16,644 nt of DNA from an uncultured Verrucomicrobia subdivision 3 bacterium (GCA_903861445.1 CAIOUK010000112.1:1-16644); one strand, 5' to 3'. Counted from the stretch's first letter, positions 1 through 7,049 are shown. A program made the numbers and translations. Notes: a model not told the origin generated them from the letters alone.

Positions 1-192
1 CTCAAGGAAGTTTGCGGCTCGGTGGATCGCGTGCTCGCGCAACTCATCGGCGGCATCCAGAGCGGCATGGGTTATCTCGGCGCAAAGGATTTGGAACAAC
101 TTCGCGCGAAGGCGCGTTACATCCGCGTTAGTCCCGCCGGCCAGCGCGAGGCTGCGCCGCACGACGTGGTGGAATTGAAGACGGGAAATTGA
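1..192 (+). CDS. guaB: IMP dehydrogenase, C-terminal fragment
   Basis: This is the last 63 codons of a gene that begins before the window; frame 1 is open from base 1 to the TGA at 190-192. The residues GGIQSGMGYLGA, then an RYIRVSPAGQREAAPHDV segment, match the conserved C-terminus of bacterial IMP dehydrogenase (GG-x-RSGMGY-x-G, then R-I-T-x-AG-x-x-E-x-HPHDV). IMP dehydrogenase makes XMP from IMP with NAD+ in the cytoplasm, the committed step of GTP synthesis. Only the end of the (beta/alpha)8 barrel is visible, so the catalytic cysteine loop and CBS domains cannot be judged. The next gene starts 45 bases downstream on the same strand. Confidence 0.9.
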   Translation, partial: LKEVCGSVDRVLAQLIGGIQSGMGYLGAKDLEQLRAKARYIRVSPAGQREAAPHDVVELKTGN

Positions 193-201
193 CCGCGCCA
201 C

Positions 202-230
202 TTGCGCTGCCGTCAAAGTCAGCCTACTTT
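202..230 (+). promoter_or_regulatory. Possible weak promoter for the aldo/keto reductase
   Basis: TTGCGC (202-207), a 17-base spacer and TACTTT (225-230) lie just before the ATG at 238. Each box matches only three of six sigma-70 consensus positions, so this rests mainly on spacing and on the same arrangement at other genes in the window. The predicted transcription start would be at or next to the ATG. Confidence 0.2.
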
Positions 231-237
231 CCGCGCC

Positions 238-1419
238 ATGAAGTATCGTCGTTTTGGCCGGACTAATTTGCCGATGCCCGTCATCTCCTGCGGCGGGATG
301 CGTTATCAACACAAGTGGCAGGATGTCGCTCCGCAGGATATTCCACGCGCCAACCAGGAAAATCTCGAAGCCACCATCCATCGGGCGCTGGAACTCGGTG
401 TCAACCACATCGAAACCGCGCGCGGCTACGGCACCTCGGAAATGCAGTTGGGCGCGCTGCTCCCCAAGCTGCCGCGCGACAAAATAATTGTGCAAACGAA
501 GGTTGCGCCGCAGGCGAGCGCCGCCGAGTTTCTGAAAACTTTCGAGACTTCGATGAATTACCTGAAGCTCGATCACGTTGACCTGCTTTCGCTCCACGGC
601 ATCAATAACCGCGAGACGCTCGACTGGTCTCTGAAAAACGGCGGCTGTCTGGAAGCCGCGCGCCAGTTGCAAAAGGAAGGCCGCTGCCGCTTCATCGGCT
701 TCTCCACGCACGCCACGACCGACTTGATTTTGGAGGCCGTCAATACTGGCGAATTTGATTACGTCAATCTCCACTGGTATTTTGTCAACGACCTGAACTG
801 GCCCGCCGTTCTCGCCGCGAAAAAGCAGGACATGGGCGTGTTCATCATCAGCCCGAACGACAAAGGCGGCAAACTTCAGGAGCCGGGCGAAAAAATCAAT
901 TCTCTTTCCGTGCCGCTCACGCCGATGCAGTTCAACGATCTTTACTGCCTCGCGCGACCGGAAGTCCACACCTTGAGTTGCGGCGCAGCCAAGCCGAGCG
1001 ATTTCGACGAGCACGTCGCCGCGCTGAATTTTTACGACCACATTCCCGCAACGATTGCACCCATCGAAAAACGCTGGCGGGCGGAGATGGAAAAAGTTCT
1101 GGGTGCCGACTGGTGTGCGTGGTGGTTTGAAGGCTTGCCAAACTATGTGGACGTTCCCGGCCACATCAATATCACCGAGATTTTGCGGCTCTGGACTTAC
1201 GGCAAACCACTGGAACTGACCGCGTGGGGCAAGATGCGTTACAATCTGCTCGGCCAAGCCGACCATTGGTTCCCCGGCGAGAACGCCGCGAAAGCGGCGA
1301 CACTTGATCTGCGCGCCGCGCTGAAAAACAGTCCGTTCGCCGACCGCATTCCCGCCATCCTCGCCGAAGCGCACAAGATGTTCTTCGAGAAACCGGTCGA
1401 GCGTTTGAGCAAGAGTTGA
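238..1419 (+). CDS. Aldo/keto reductase with a C-terminal helical domain lacking Fe-S cysteines
   Basis: A 393-residue soluble protein of the AKR superfamily, NAD(P)H-dependent oxidoreductases with a TIM barrel; the substrate is unknown. The N-terminus KYRRFGRTNLPMPVISCGG is typical of the family. The catalytic tetrad can be placed at Glu59 (in IETARGYG, where most AKRs have Asp), Tyr64, Lys88 and His120 (LLSLHG). The C-terminal part (about 289-335) aligns with the extension of COG1453-type reductases that normally carries a ferredoxin-like Cys cluster (C-x2-C-x2-C-x3-P). Here only Cys293 remains, followed by GLP and VDVPG, so no 4Fe-4S cluster is expected. The ATG at 238 is preferred over an in-frame TTG at 202 because the family N-terminus begins there. 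It may be co-transcribed with guaB. Confidence 0.9.
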   Translation: MKYRRFGRTNLPMPVISCGGMRYQHKWQDVAPQDIPRANQENLEATIHRALELGVNHIETARGYGTSEMQLGALLPKLPRDKIIVQTKVAPQASAAEFLKTFETSMNYLKLDHVDLLSLHGINNRETLDWSLKNGGCLEAARQLQKEGRCRFIGFSTHATTDLILEAVNTGEFDYVNLHWYFVNDLNWPAVLAAKKQDMGVFIISPNDKGGKLQEPGEKINSLSVPLTPMQFNDLYCLARPEVHTLSCGAAKPSDFDEHVAALNFYDHIPATIAPIEKRWRAEMEKVLGADWCAWWFEGLPNYVDVPGHINITEILRLWTYGKPLELTAWGKMRYNLLGQADHWFPGENAAKAATLDLRAALKNSPFADRIPAILAEAHKMFFEKPVERLSKS

Positions 1420-1445
1420 TTTGCTCGCGTCACGCGGTTACTGAT

Positions 1446-2369
1446 TCACCATTTGAATTCGCGCCAGTCGTTCAACATTTTTTCCACCTGCGCGAGCGTC
1501 CCGAACGGCACGAGCATCCGGTAGGTGTAGTCACCGTTGCGGATGCCTTGCGCATTTTTGACGCGATAAACGCAGTTCCATTTGGTTACGCGCGCGGTGG
1601 AAAAATTCCAGCGCCCGAAGCTTGGCCCGTGCGTGTCCGGTTCGCTTTGCGGTGGGGCGAAGATGCCCATCGCGAATTTTCCATCGGCCGTCGCGAGCAC
1701 CACGGGAGATTTGATTTCTTTTGATTTGGTGTCCAGCCGTTGCAGCTTTCCGGTGGCCGGATTAAATTCCCAAAAAGCATTAAACTCCGGTGGCATATAG
1801 CCGGTAAGGGCTTCAAATTGGGCGAAAGTGTGTTTAGCGCTGTCGGGCAGCGAGAAGGTCACGCGATAATCCAGCGCCTGAGGCCACTGCTTGTAACCGA
1901 TGGTCACGTCCTTGGTCAGCACATAATCCGACAACGCGTTGGTGTTCCGGGCCAGTTGGCCGGATGAGCGTTCGCCCGGCAGGAGCCAGAAGGCCATTTG
2001 CGTCCGGGTGCGCAGGTGGTTGCCCGCGGCGGAGATTTCCAGCAATCGGCTGGTGGTGCCGTCGCCCGCGCCGTCGCGCCGGGAGCCGGCCTCGGTGGGG
2101 TTGAACGTCTCGGCTTGAGCGAGCGGCGTGTTGTCAAAAGAACAGGCCGATTGCAATTGCCGTCCGTGGTCGTGGCTGTTGATGAATTCATGTCCGTTCC
2201 ACCGGAGTGAATGGATTGCACCCGCGAGCCGGCGCGTGGTGGTGATGACCACGGTCGAATCATTGGTTCGGGCGAAAATCTGGGCATTGCCGTCAACGAT
2301 GTTTGCGGGCGAGGGCAGGGTGGTTAGCAAAAGCCAACCCGATAGCATCATGTTTTTGGTCAGGTTCAT
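1446..2369 (-). CDS. Secreted protein of unknown function
   Basis: A 307-residue protein I do not recognise. The ATG at 2369 overlaps the transporter stop codon by one base (TAATG) and begins a convincing signal peptide: Lys5, a hydrophobic core at 7-18, and a likely signal peptidase I site after SPA (residue 22). The reading frame is open further upstream, but that part lies inside the transporter gene. The mature part is rich in beta-type sequence with motifs HDHGRQLQ, NPTEAG, LTGYMPPEF and MGIFAPP. The overall look suggests a galactose-mutarotase-like beta-sandwich, but that is a guess. It is the last gene of the NUDIX-hpt-transporter run, so it is probably translated with the transporter and may act in the periplasm. 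Confidence 0.75.
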   Translation of the reverse strand: MNLTKNMMLSGWLLLTTLPSPANIVDGNAQIFARTNDSTVVITTTRRLAGAIHSLRWNGHEFINSHDHGRQLQSACSFDNTPLAQAETFNPTEAGSRRDGAGDGTTSRLLEISAAGNHLRTRTQMAFWLLPGERSSGQLARNTNALSDYVLTKDVTIGYKQWPQALDYRVTFSLPDSAKHTFAQFEALTGYMPPEFNAFWEFNPATGKLQRLDTKSKEIKSPVVLATADGKFAMGIFAPPQSEPDTHGPSFGRWNFSTARVTKWNCVYRVKNAQGIRNGDYTYRMLVPFGTLAQVEKMLNDWREFKW

Positions 2370-3640
2370 TAGAGTAAAAATCCGGCAAGGCTCGCGGTCA
2401 TGTAAGCCGCGAGCAATCCGCCGATCATCGCGCGCAGGCCCACCTTGGCCATTTCGCTGCGTCGTTCCGGCGCGAGCGAACCGATGCCGCCGATCTGGAT
2501 GGCGATGCTGGAAAAATTGGCAAAGCCGCACAGCGCATAAGTGGCGATGGTAAAGCTGCGCGGCGTGAGATTGAGTTGCGCCGCGTGACCGGTGAGGTCG
2601 AGGTAGCCGACAAATTCATTCAGCACGATGCGTTCGCCGAGAATTTGACCGATGCTCAAACAATCCTGCGCCGGCACGCCCATGAGCCAGGCGAACGGCG
2701 CGTTGACCCAGCCGAAAACATTTTGCAGTGTCAGCGCGTGTGTCGCGCCGAGGTGCAACTGCGTCCAGCCGAAGACATAATTCGCCAGCGAAATGATGGC
2801 GATGAAACCGATGAGCATCGCGCAGATGTTCAGCGAAAGCTGGAAGCCATCGCCCGCGCCGCGACAGATGGCGTCAATGGAATTGGCCGTGGTGCGCGGC
2901 GTCATGGCGGGCGCGCCGGCGGCGGTTTCGCTCTTTTCCGTTTCCGGCAGCATGATTTTGGCGATGAGCAGCGCGGCGGGGCAGTTCAGCACGGACGCGG
3001 TGAGCAGGTGGCCGGCGGTGTCCGCGTGGCCGGCGCGCATACCCATCGCGGCATAGACCGCCGCGACGCCGCCGGCGATGTGAGCCATGCCGCAAACCAT
3101 GATGGTCATGATTTCGCTCTTCGTCATGCGCGGGACGTAAGGCCGGATGAGCAGCGGCGCTTCGGTCTGCCCCATGAAAATGTTCGCGGCGGCGGAAAGT
3201 GTTTCGCTGCCGCTGGTCCCCATCGCCTTGCGCATGATGAAGGCGGCAACCTGCACGACGCGCTGCAAAATGCCCCAGTGATAAAACAGTGCCGACAGCG
3301 CGGACACGATGACGACAGTGCCGGTGATGAGGATGGCGAAGACCACGCTGTTTTGCGGGCCGAAAACTTTTCCGGTCAACAAAGGATCGGCCAGTGGGCC
3401 GAAAACAAATTTGGTTCCCTCGCCGGAGAACTGAATCAACTTCTGGATGATTTTGCCGGCGAATTCAAACAGCAATCCGCCCCACGGTGTTTTCAGGATG
3501 AGCAGCGCCAGCGTGAATTGCAGACCGAGTCCCCAAATGACAGTGCGCCAGGGGAAATTCTTGCGGTTGTAGGAAATCGCCCACGCGAGCAACAGCATCG
3601 CGGGCCAGCCGAGCAGGCTGATTAAATTCAGTTCGTTCAT
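2369..3640 (-). CDS. Concentrative nucleoside transporter (CNT/NupC family)
   Basis: A 423-residue polytopic inner-membrane protein that should import nucleosides with H+ or Na+. The family signatures are all present: GEGTKFVFG at about 73-81, GQTEAPLLIRPY at 157-168, NEFVGYLDLTG in the second half and CGFANFSSIAIQIGGIG near the C-terminus. The GQTEAP and NEFVGY segments correspond to the nucleoside- and cation-binding hairpin regions of CNT proteins. The length is normal for a bacterial member. The start ATG overlaps the hpt stop as ATGA, and the stop overlaps the next start as TAATG, so translation is probably coupled. Its position after hpt points to purine nucleoside uptake for salvage. 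Sequence alone does not settle substrate range or coupling ion. Confidence 0.93.
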   Translation of the reverse strand: MNELNLISLLGWPAMLLLAWAISYNRKNFPWRTVIWGLGLQFTLALLILKTPWGGLLFEFAGKIIQKLIQFSGEGTKFVFGPLADPLLTGKVFGPQNSVVFAILITGTVVIVSALSALFYHWGILQRVVQVAAFIMRKAMGTSGSETLSAAANIFMGQTEAPLLIRPYVPRMTKSEIMTIMVCGMAHIAGGVAAVYAAMGMRAGHADTAGHLLTASVLNCPAALLIAKIMLPETEKSETAAGAPAMTPRTTANSIDAICRGAGDGFQLSLNICAMLIGFIAIISLANYVFGWTQLHLGATHALTLQNVFGWVNAPFAWLMGVPAQDCLSIGQILGERIVLNEFVGYLDLTGHAAQLNLTPRSFTIATYALCGFANFSSIAIQIGGIGSLAPERRSEMAKVGLRAMIGGLLAAYMTASLAGFLL

Positions 3641-4257
3641 GGCGCTGGTTTTGTTTTTCCAGACTCCTGATATATATGAGGATGCAGCACGCCAACGAAG
3701 GGCAGATTGCGGTAACGCTCGGCAAAATCAAGTCCGTAGCCGACGACAAACAGATCGGGAATCGCAAAGCCGACGTAATCGGCGTGGATTTTTTCCACGC
3801 GGCGGGCGGGTTTGTCGAGCAACACGCAAGTTTTAATGCGGCGCGGTTTGAGCGCGCGGATTTTCGGCAGCACGCGGCTCATGGTTTTGCCGGTGTCGAG
3901 GATGTCGTCCACTAGCAGCACGTCGCGTCCGTGCACTTCGAGCCGCAGTTCCTTGGTGAAAACCAATTCGCCGGATTCCGTGCCGCTGCCGTAGCTGGAC
4001 ACGCCCATGAAATCGAGCCGTAATGGCAAATCCAGATGCCGGATTAAATCCGCGAGAAACATCACCGTGCCGCTCAAGAGCGAAACGATGACCATTTCGC
4101 GCCCGCGAAAATCCTTTTCAACCTCGCCCGCCAGAGTTTTGACGCGCCGCGCCAGTTGCGCTTCGGTAATGAGAACGCGCTCGACTTCCTTGCGCCAGCG
4201 GGGTGGGACGGAAGTTTTTAACTTCGCGTTTTTGAGCCGGGCGCGCATGGGACTCAT
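3637..4257 (-). CDS. hpt: Hypoxanthine phosphoribosyltransferase
   Basis: A 206-residue cytoplasmic type I phosphoribosyltransferase that would convert hypoxanthine or guanine plus PRPP to IMP or GMP. The PRPP-binding loop VLLVDDILDTGKT lies at 113-125, the flexible catalytic loop begins with SYGSGT at 88-93, and the C-terminal base-pocket region reads FVVGYGLDFAERYRNLPFVGVL, as in bacterial HPRTs. The first ATG (4257, MSPMRARL) forms an ATGA overlap with the NUDIX stop; a second ATG three codons on (4248) is possible. The N-terminal 20-odd residues are basic and longer than usual. A frame open further upstream belongs to the NUDIX gene. Coupled to the nucleoside transporter, it fits a purine salvage operon. 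Confidence 0.93.
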   Translation of the reverse strand: MSPMRARLKNAKLKTSVPPRWRKEVERVLITEAQLARRVKTLAGEVEKDFRGREMVIVSLLSGTVMFLADLIRHLDLPLRLDFMGVSSYGSGTESGELVFTKELRLEVHGRDVLLVDDILDTGKTMSRVLPKIRALKPRRIKTCVLLDKPARRVEKIHADYVGFAIPDLFVVGYGLDFAERYRNLPFVGVLHPHIYQESGKTKPAP

Positions 4258-4877
4258 TTCAATATTGCAGCAAGATTGTCGAGGCAAAGCTGCGACCATG
4301 TTTCCATCTGGTCGCGTTTGGCTTTCAATTGTTCGATGGGCAGCAATTCGACCTGCGTGATAACTTGCTCTTTTTTTTGCACCTGCCCCGGCTGGCAGCG
4401 CAAGACGTGGACGACGCCAAAATGCACCGAGCCGACCTCGGTGGAATCGTCGTTGATGAGACCGACGGGAATCGCGTTGAATTCGCCCGCCACGGAAAGC
4501 TCCTCGCAAACCTCGCGCTTCACGGCGTCCTGAAAGGCTTCCATTCCAAATGAATTCAGCCCGAAAAGAGTTTCGTCGTCATTATTGATGTGGCCGCCGA
4601 TGCCGACGGAACCTTTGGCGACGAGCCGCTGCTCGCCGGCTTTCTTGCCGCGAACGTAATGCAAAATGTTTTTGCCGTCGGTGATAATGACGTAAGGAAT
4701 CACTTGCTTGAAATTTGGATCGGTCTCGGCCTTGGCGCGCGGCATGAAATGATTGTGCTTCTTTTCAAGGATTGCTGGCAGGTAACGGTTCACGTTGGCG
4801 CTGAAACCTTGAAAAATTCCAAGCTGTTCAAACAATGAGCGGGAAAATACTAAAACATTTTCGTTTGCGATTGCCAT
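4254..4877 (-). CDS. NUDIX hydrolase (MutT-like, COG4112 type)
   Basis: A 207-residue protein whose centre carries a NUDIX box: Glu113, then seven residues, then REVCEEL at 121-127, which supplies the metal-binding glutamates. A glycine-rich GSVGIGGHIN stretch precedes it with a short insertion. The N-terminal half (FQGF, RYLP, FMPR, IPYVI) resembles predicted phosphoesterases of the MutT family. These enzymes hydrolyse nucleoside diphosphates linked to another group; the true substrate is unknown. It is the first gene of a four-gene run with hpt and a nucleoside transporter, so a nucleotide-derived substrate is plausible. The start ATG at 4877 faces the divergent ExbB-like gene across 99 bases. 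No Shine-Dalgarno sequence is visible. Confidence 0.85.
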   Translation of the reverse strand: MAIANENVLVFSRSLFEQLGIFQGFSANVNRYLPAILEKKHNHFMPRAKAETDPNFKQVIPYVIITDGKNILHYVRGKKAGEQRLVAKGSVGIGGHINNDDETLFGLNSFGMEAFQDAVKREVCEELSVAGEFNAIPVGLINDDSTEVGSVHFGVVHVLRCQPGQVQKKEQVITQVELLPIEQLKAKRDQMETWSQLCLDNLAAILK

Positions 4878-4942
4878 AATGACGGCAGCATAACGGACAG
4901 GGAAATGGGACGCCAGAATTTAGAAACGAAAAACTTTGCGCT

Positions 4943-4970
4943 TTGAACTTCGCGCGCAAACGCCTATAAA
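4943..4970 (+). promoter_or_regulatory. Likely sigma-70 promoter of the ExbB/ExbD/TonB-like operon
   Basis: TTGAAC (4943-4948), a 16-base spacer and TATAAA (4965-4970) lie in the 99-base divergent intergenic region. The -10 box ends only six bases before the ATG at 4977, so the predicted start of transcription falls at the start codon. This implies a leaderless mRNA. No ribosome-binding sequence is present. Confidence 0.5.
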
Positions 4971-4976
4971 ACCTCC

Positions 4977-5597
4977 ATGTTGCCGACACTTTTAGCCAAT
5001 GGCGGGCCAGTCATCTGGCTCATCCTGATCGCCGCTGCCGCTGCGGCCGTGGTTTTCGTGGAGCGGGCGTTGTATTGCCATCGCGCGCAGATTAACTCCG
5101 CCGAGTTTCTCAACGGCGTGCGCACGGTGATCAAGCGCGGCAACGTCGTCGAGGCTATCGCCATCTGCGACGCCACGGCGGGGCCGGTCGCGCGGTTGGT
5201 GAAGGCGGCAATTTTGTCGCGCGAACTTGGCCGCGACCGCGTGCGCGAAGCGGTGGAAGAGGCGGGTTTGATTGAAGTGCCGCGACTGGAAGAAAAATTA
5301 AACCTGCTCGCCACCATCGCACAAATTGCGCCGTTGCTTGGCTTGTTTGGCACGATTATCGGCTTCATCCATGTGTTCACGAAACTACAGGCCGCCGGGC
5401 TTTATGCGCATCTAGATATGTTGTCCGCCGGCGTCTGGGAATCGCTCGTCTGCGCGGCGGCGGGCATCGCGCTCGCGATTCCAGCGCACGCGGGCTACAA
5501 CTATCTCGTCAGCCGCGTAAATAAAATCGTCCTCGATATGGAGCGCGCCGCCGCCGAGATCGTCAACATCGTGACCGAAAACAGCAACGGCAAATGA
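4977..5597 (+). CDS. MotA/TolQ/ExbB-family channel subunit
   Basis: A 206-residue inner-membrane protein with the expected three transmembrane segments (about 11-29, 110-136 and 155-175) separated by a cytoplasmic helical domain. In ExbB/TolQ, pentamers use the proton motive force with ExbD/TolR to energise an outer-membrane process. The GLFGT motif is at 122-126, keeping the first pore threonine (Thr126). In the third segment the usual E-A-L-x-x-T-A-x-G reads E155-S-L-V-C-A160-A-A-G, so the second pore threonine (Thr181 of E. coli ExbB) is alanine. ExbB versus TolQ cannot be decided by sequence; the TonB-like gene two positions on favours ExbB. It overlaps the next gene by ATGA. Confidence 0.9.
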   Translation: MLPTLLANGGPVIWLILIAAAAAAVVFVERALYCHRAQINSAEFLNGVRTVIKRGNVVEAIAICDATAGPVARLVKAAILSRELGRDRVREAVEEAGLIEVPRLEEKLNLLATIAQIAPLLGLFGTIIGFIHVFTKLQAAGLYAHLDMLSAGVWESLVCAAAGIALAIPAHAGYNYLVSRVNKIVLDMERAAAEIVNIVTENSNGK

Positions 5598-6019
5598 AAT
5601 TTCCCCGCAGCGCCAAAATCATCCGCAGTCATTTCGACGTGGCACCGTTTGCCGCCGTCTTTTTCTGCGTCGTGATTTTTTTGCTGCTCGGCGCGCTGCT
5701 GCCCACGGCGGGAATTCCCCTGCGCCCGCCGCAGGCCGATGATTTGCCCGGCGTGGACAAGCCAGCCATCGCGCTGGCGGTGGATGCTGGCGGGCGTTTG
5801 TATTTTGAAAATCAGATCGTCACCGAGTCGCAGTTGAAAACCAGTCTCGCCGCCGCGAGCAAGGGCGCGCGCGAGCCGCTCACGCTCATCATTCATGCTG
5901 ACCGCGATGTCACCTACGCCACGCTCGCGCATCTTTCGCTGCTGGCGCGCGATGCCGGCATCACCAACAGTTTGCTCGCGACCTTGCCGCGCGTGGACGT
6001 CGCGCCCGTTCAGCCATGA
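5594..6019 (+). CDS. ExbD/TolR-family protein lacking the transmembrane aspartate
   Basis: A 141-residue protein with the ExbD/TolR layout: a short cytoplasmic N-terminus, one transmembrane helix (about 18-36) and a periplasmic alpha/beta domain (about 55-140) containing LTLIIHADRDVTYATLAHLSLLARDAGI, the usual ExbD C-terminal motif in which a helix follows the strand. The helix begins DVAPFAAVFF. In ExbD and TolR the matching stretch is NVTPFIDVML, and its Asp (Asp25 in E. coli ExbD) carries the proton. Here that residue is Ala21; the only acidic residue nearby is Asp15, at the position of the Asn before the helix. The genes on both sides overlap by ATGA. The channel may not conduct protons in the known way. 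Confidence 0.88.
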   Translation: MKFPRSAKIIRSHFDVAPFAAVFFCVVIFLLLGALLPTAGIPLRPPQADDLPGVDKPAIALAVDAGGRLYFENQIVTESQLKTSLAAASKGAREPLTLIIHADRDVTYATLAHLSLLARDAGITNSLLATLPRVDVAPVQP

Positions 6020-6777
6020 ACGCCGGCGTCGTCGAACCGTCCAGGCCGAGTGAACTGCCTTCGCCCGGCGAAAGCTGGAGTCGGCGGAAATTTTATTCGG
6101 TTATCTTGCTCGTCTTGCTGGCGCATATCGCGTTCATCTTTGTTTTTGGCGCGACCAAGCCTATCGTCCCGCGCGCGGTGGGGCCGGTTCCGCAATTGCA
6201 ACTCGCCGCTGCCGCCAACGAACTCATCGCATTGGGCGACCCGACTTTGTTCGCCCTACCGCATGCGAATGACTTTGCCTCGGCAGTCTGGCTGCGGCAG
6301 CTGGCGATTACGCCGCCGTCGTTTGCTTACACTGAACCGCCGCAATTTCTGCCGTTGCCGGTTGAAAAACTGGGCGCGACGTTCACAGCGTTCGTGGCGA
6401 CGAACCAGTTTGCGGATTTTCAGTTTAACTTCAAACCGGAGCCGCTGCTGGTCGTTGCGAATTCGGTTTTCAATTCTCCATTGCCGACGCAGTCCACGTT
6501 TCACATCGCGGGCGAATTGGCGGCGCGACCACTGCTGAACGCCGTTGCCGTGCCATCGCTGCCGTTGAACGATGTCCTGGTTCCGAGCCGTGTGCAGGCT
6601 TTAGTGGACGTTGACGGCAATGTTATTTCCACGGTGCTGCTGGACTCCAGCGGCAACGAAACCGCCGACCAGCTGGCGTTAAAATTGACCCGCAATCTGC
6701 GATTCGCGCCTGCGAACCAGATGGCGTTCGGTGAAGTGATTTTCCACTGGCACACCATTCCCGCCCCCACGCCATGA
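6016..6777 (+). CDS. TonB-like energy-transducing protein
   Basis: A 253-residue protein with one N-terminal transmembrane helix (about 26-46, after the basic WSRRK), a long periplasmic middle part and a C-terminal domain at about 190-250. That domain reads as a TonB C-terminal fold: a strand ALVDVDGNVIST, then SSGN, then a helix ending in LTRNLRFAPA, then a final strand EVIFHWHTIP. TonB/TolA proteins link the ExbB-ExbD motor to outer-membrane receptors or envelope structures. The middle part is not the classic Pro-Lys/Pro-Glu spacer and is only modestly proline rich, so assignment as TonB rests on the C-terminal domain and on the neighbours. It overlaps both adjacent genes by ATGA. Confidence 0.75.
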   Translation: MNAGVVEPSRPSELPSPGESWSRRKFYSVILLVLLAHIAFIFVFGATKPIVPRAVGPVPQLQLAAAANELIALGDPTLFALPHANDFASAVWLRQLAITPPSFAYTEPPQFLPLPVEKLGATFTAFVATNQFADFQFNFKPEPLLVVANSVFNSPLPTQSTFHIAGELAARPLLNAVAVPSLPLNDVLVPSRVQALVDVDGNVISTVLLDSSGNETADQLALKLTRNLRFAPANQMAFGEVIFHWHTIPAPTP

Positions 6778-6998
6778 ATGCTGACTGGCTCATATTTCTT
6801 TACTGCGCGCTCGCACTCGGCGCGCTGTGTATTGTGGGTTTTCTATCGGAACTGCGTCGTCGCAGTTTCGGCCCCGCGCATCCAGAAGATCGCGTGTTTC
6901 GCTGCCAGAAATGCGGTTTTGTCTATACCGACGATGCCGATGTGGATCGCTCTCGCTGCACGCAGTGCGGCAAGCTTAACGAGCCGATTGTCTATTGA
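6774..6998 (+). CDS. Small membrane-anchored zinc-ribbon protein
   Basis: A 74-residue protein with an N-terminal transmembrane helix (about 5-24), a basic SELRRRS stretch and a C-terminal zinc ribbon with Cys44-x2-Cys47 and Cys62-x2-Cys65. The helix orientation (positive residues after it) puts the zinc ribbon in the cytoplasm. The start forms an ATGA overlap with the TonB-like gene, so it is the fourth translationally coupled member of the operon. I do not know a named family for it. The ribbon could be structural, could bind nucleic acid, or could contact the cytoplasmic side of the ExbB-like channel; none of these is shown by the sequence. Confidence 0.75.
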   Translation: MNADWLIFLYCALALGALCIVGFLSELRRRSFGPAHPEDRVFRCQKCGFVYTDDADVDRSRCTQCGKLNEPIVY

Positions 6999-7020
6999 CC
7001 GAAAAACTGCCGGCCGTTTC

Positions 7021-7049
7021 TTGATTCAGCCGCCGCGTTCGGATAATTT
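7021..7049 (+). promoter_or_regulatory. Likely sigma-70 promoter of dapL
   Basis: TTGATT (7021-7026), a 17-base spacer and TAATTT (7044-7049) sit in the 77-base gap before dapL; GATAAT at 7042-7047 is an overlapping alternative -10. The predicted start is near 7056, giving a leader of about 20 bases that is A/T rich and has no Shine-Dalgarno sequence. This suggests dapL can be transcribed apart from the upstream operon. Confidence 0.45.

Noticed and set aside
202..237. Upstream in-frame TTG start for the aldo/keto reductase
   Set aside because: The added 12 residues have no family match, while the ATG at 238 begins exactly at the conserved KYRRFGRT N-terminus.
2576..3625. Long open frame (349 codons) on the + strand opposite the nucleoside transporter
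   Set aside because: It is antisense to a clear CNT gene, its translation is rich in Arg/His/Gln/Asp with no domain, and such frames are expected opposite high-G+C coding DNA.
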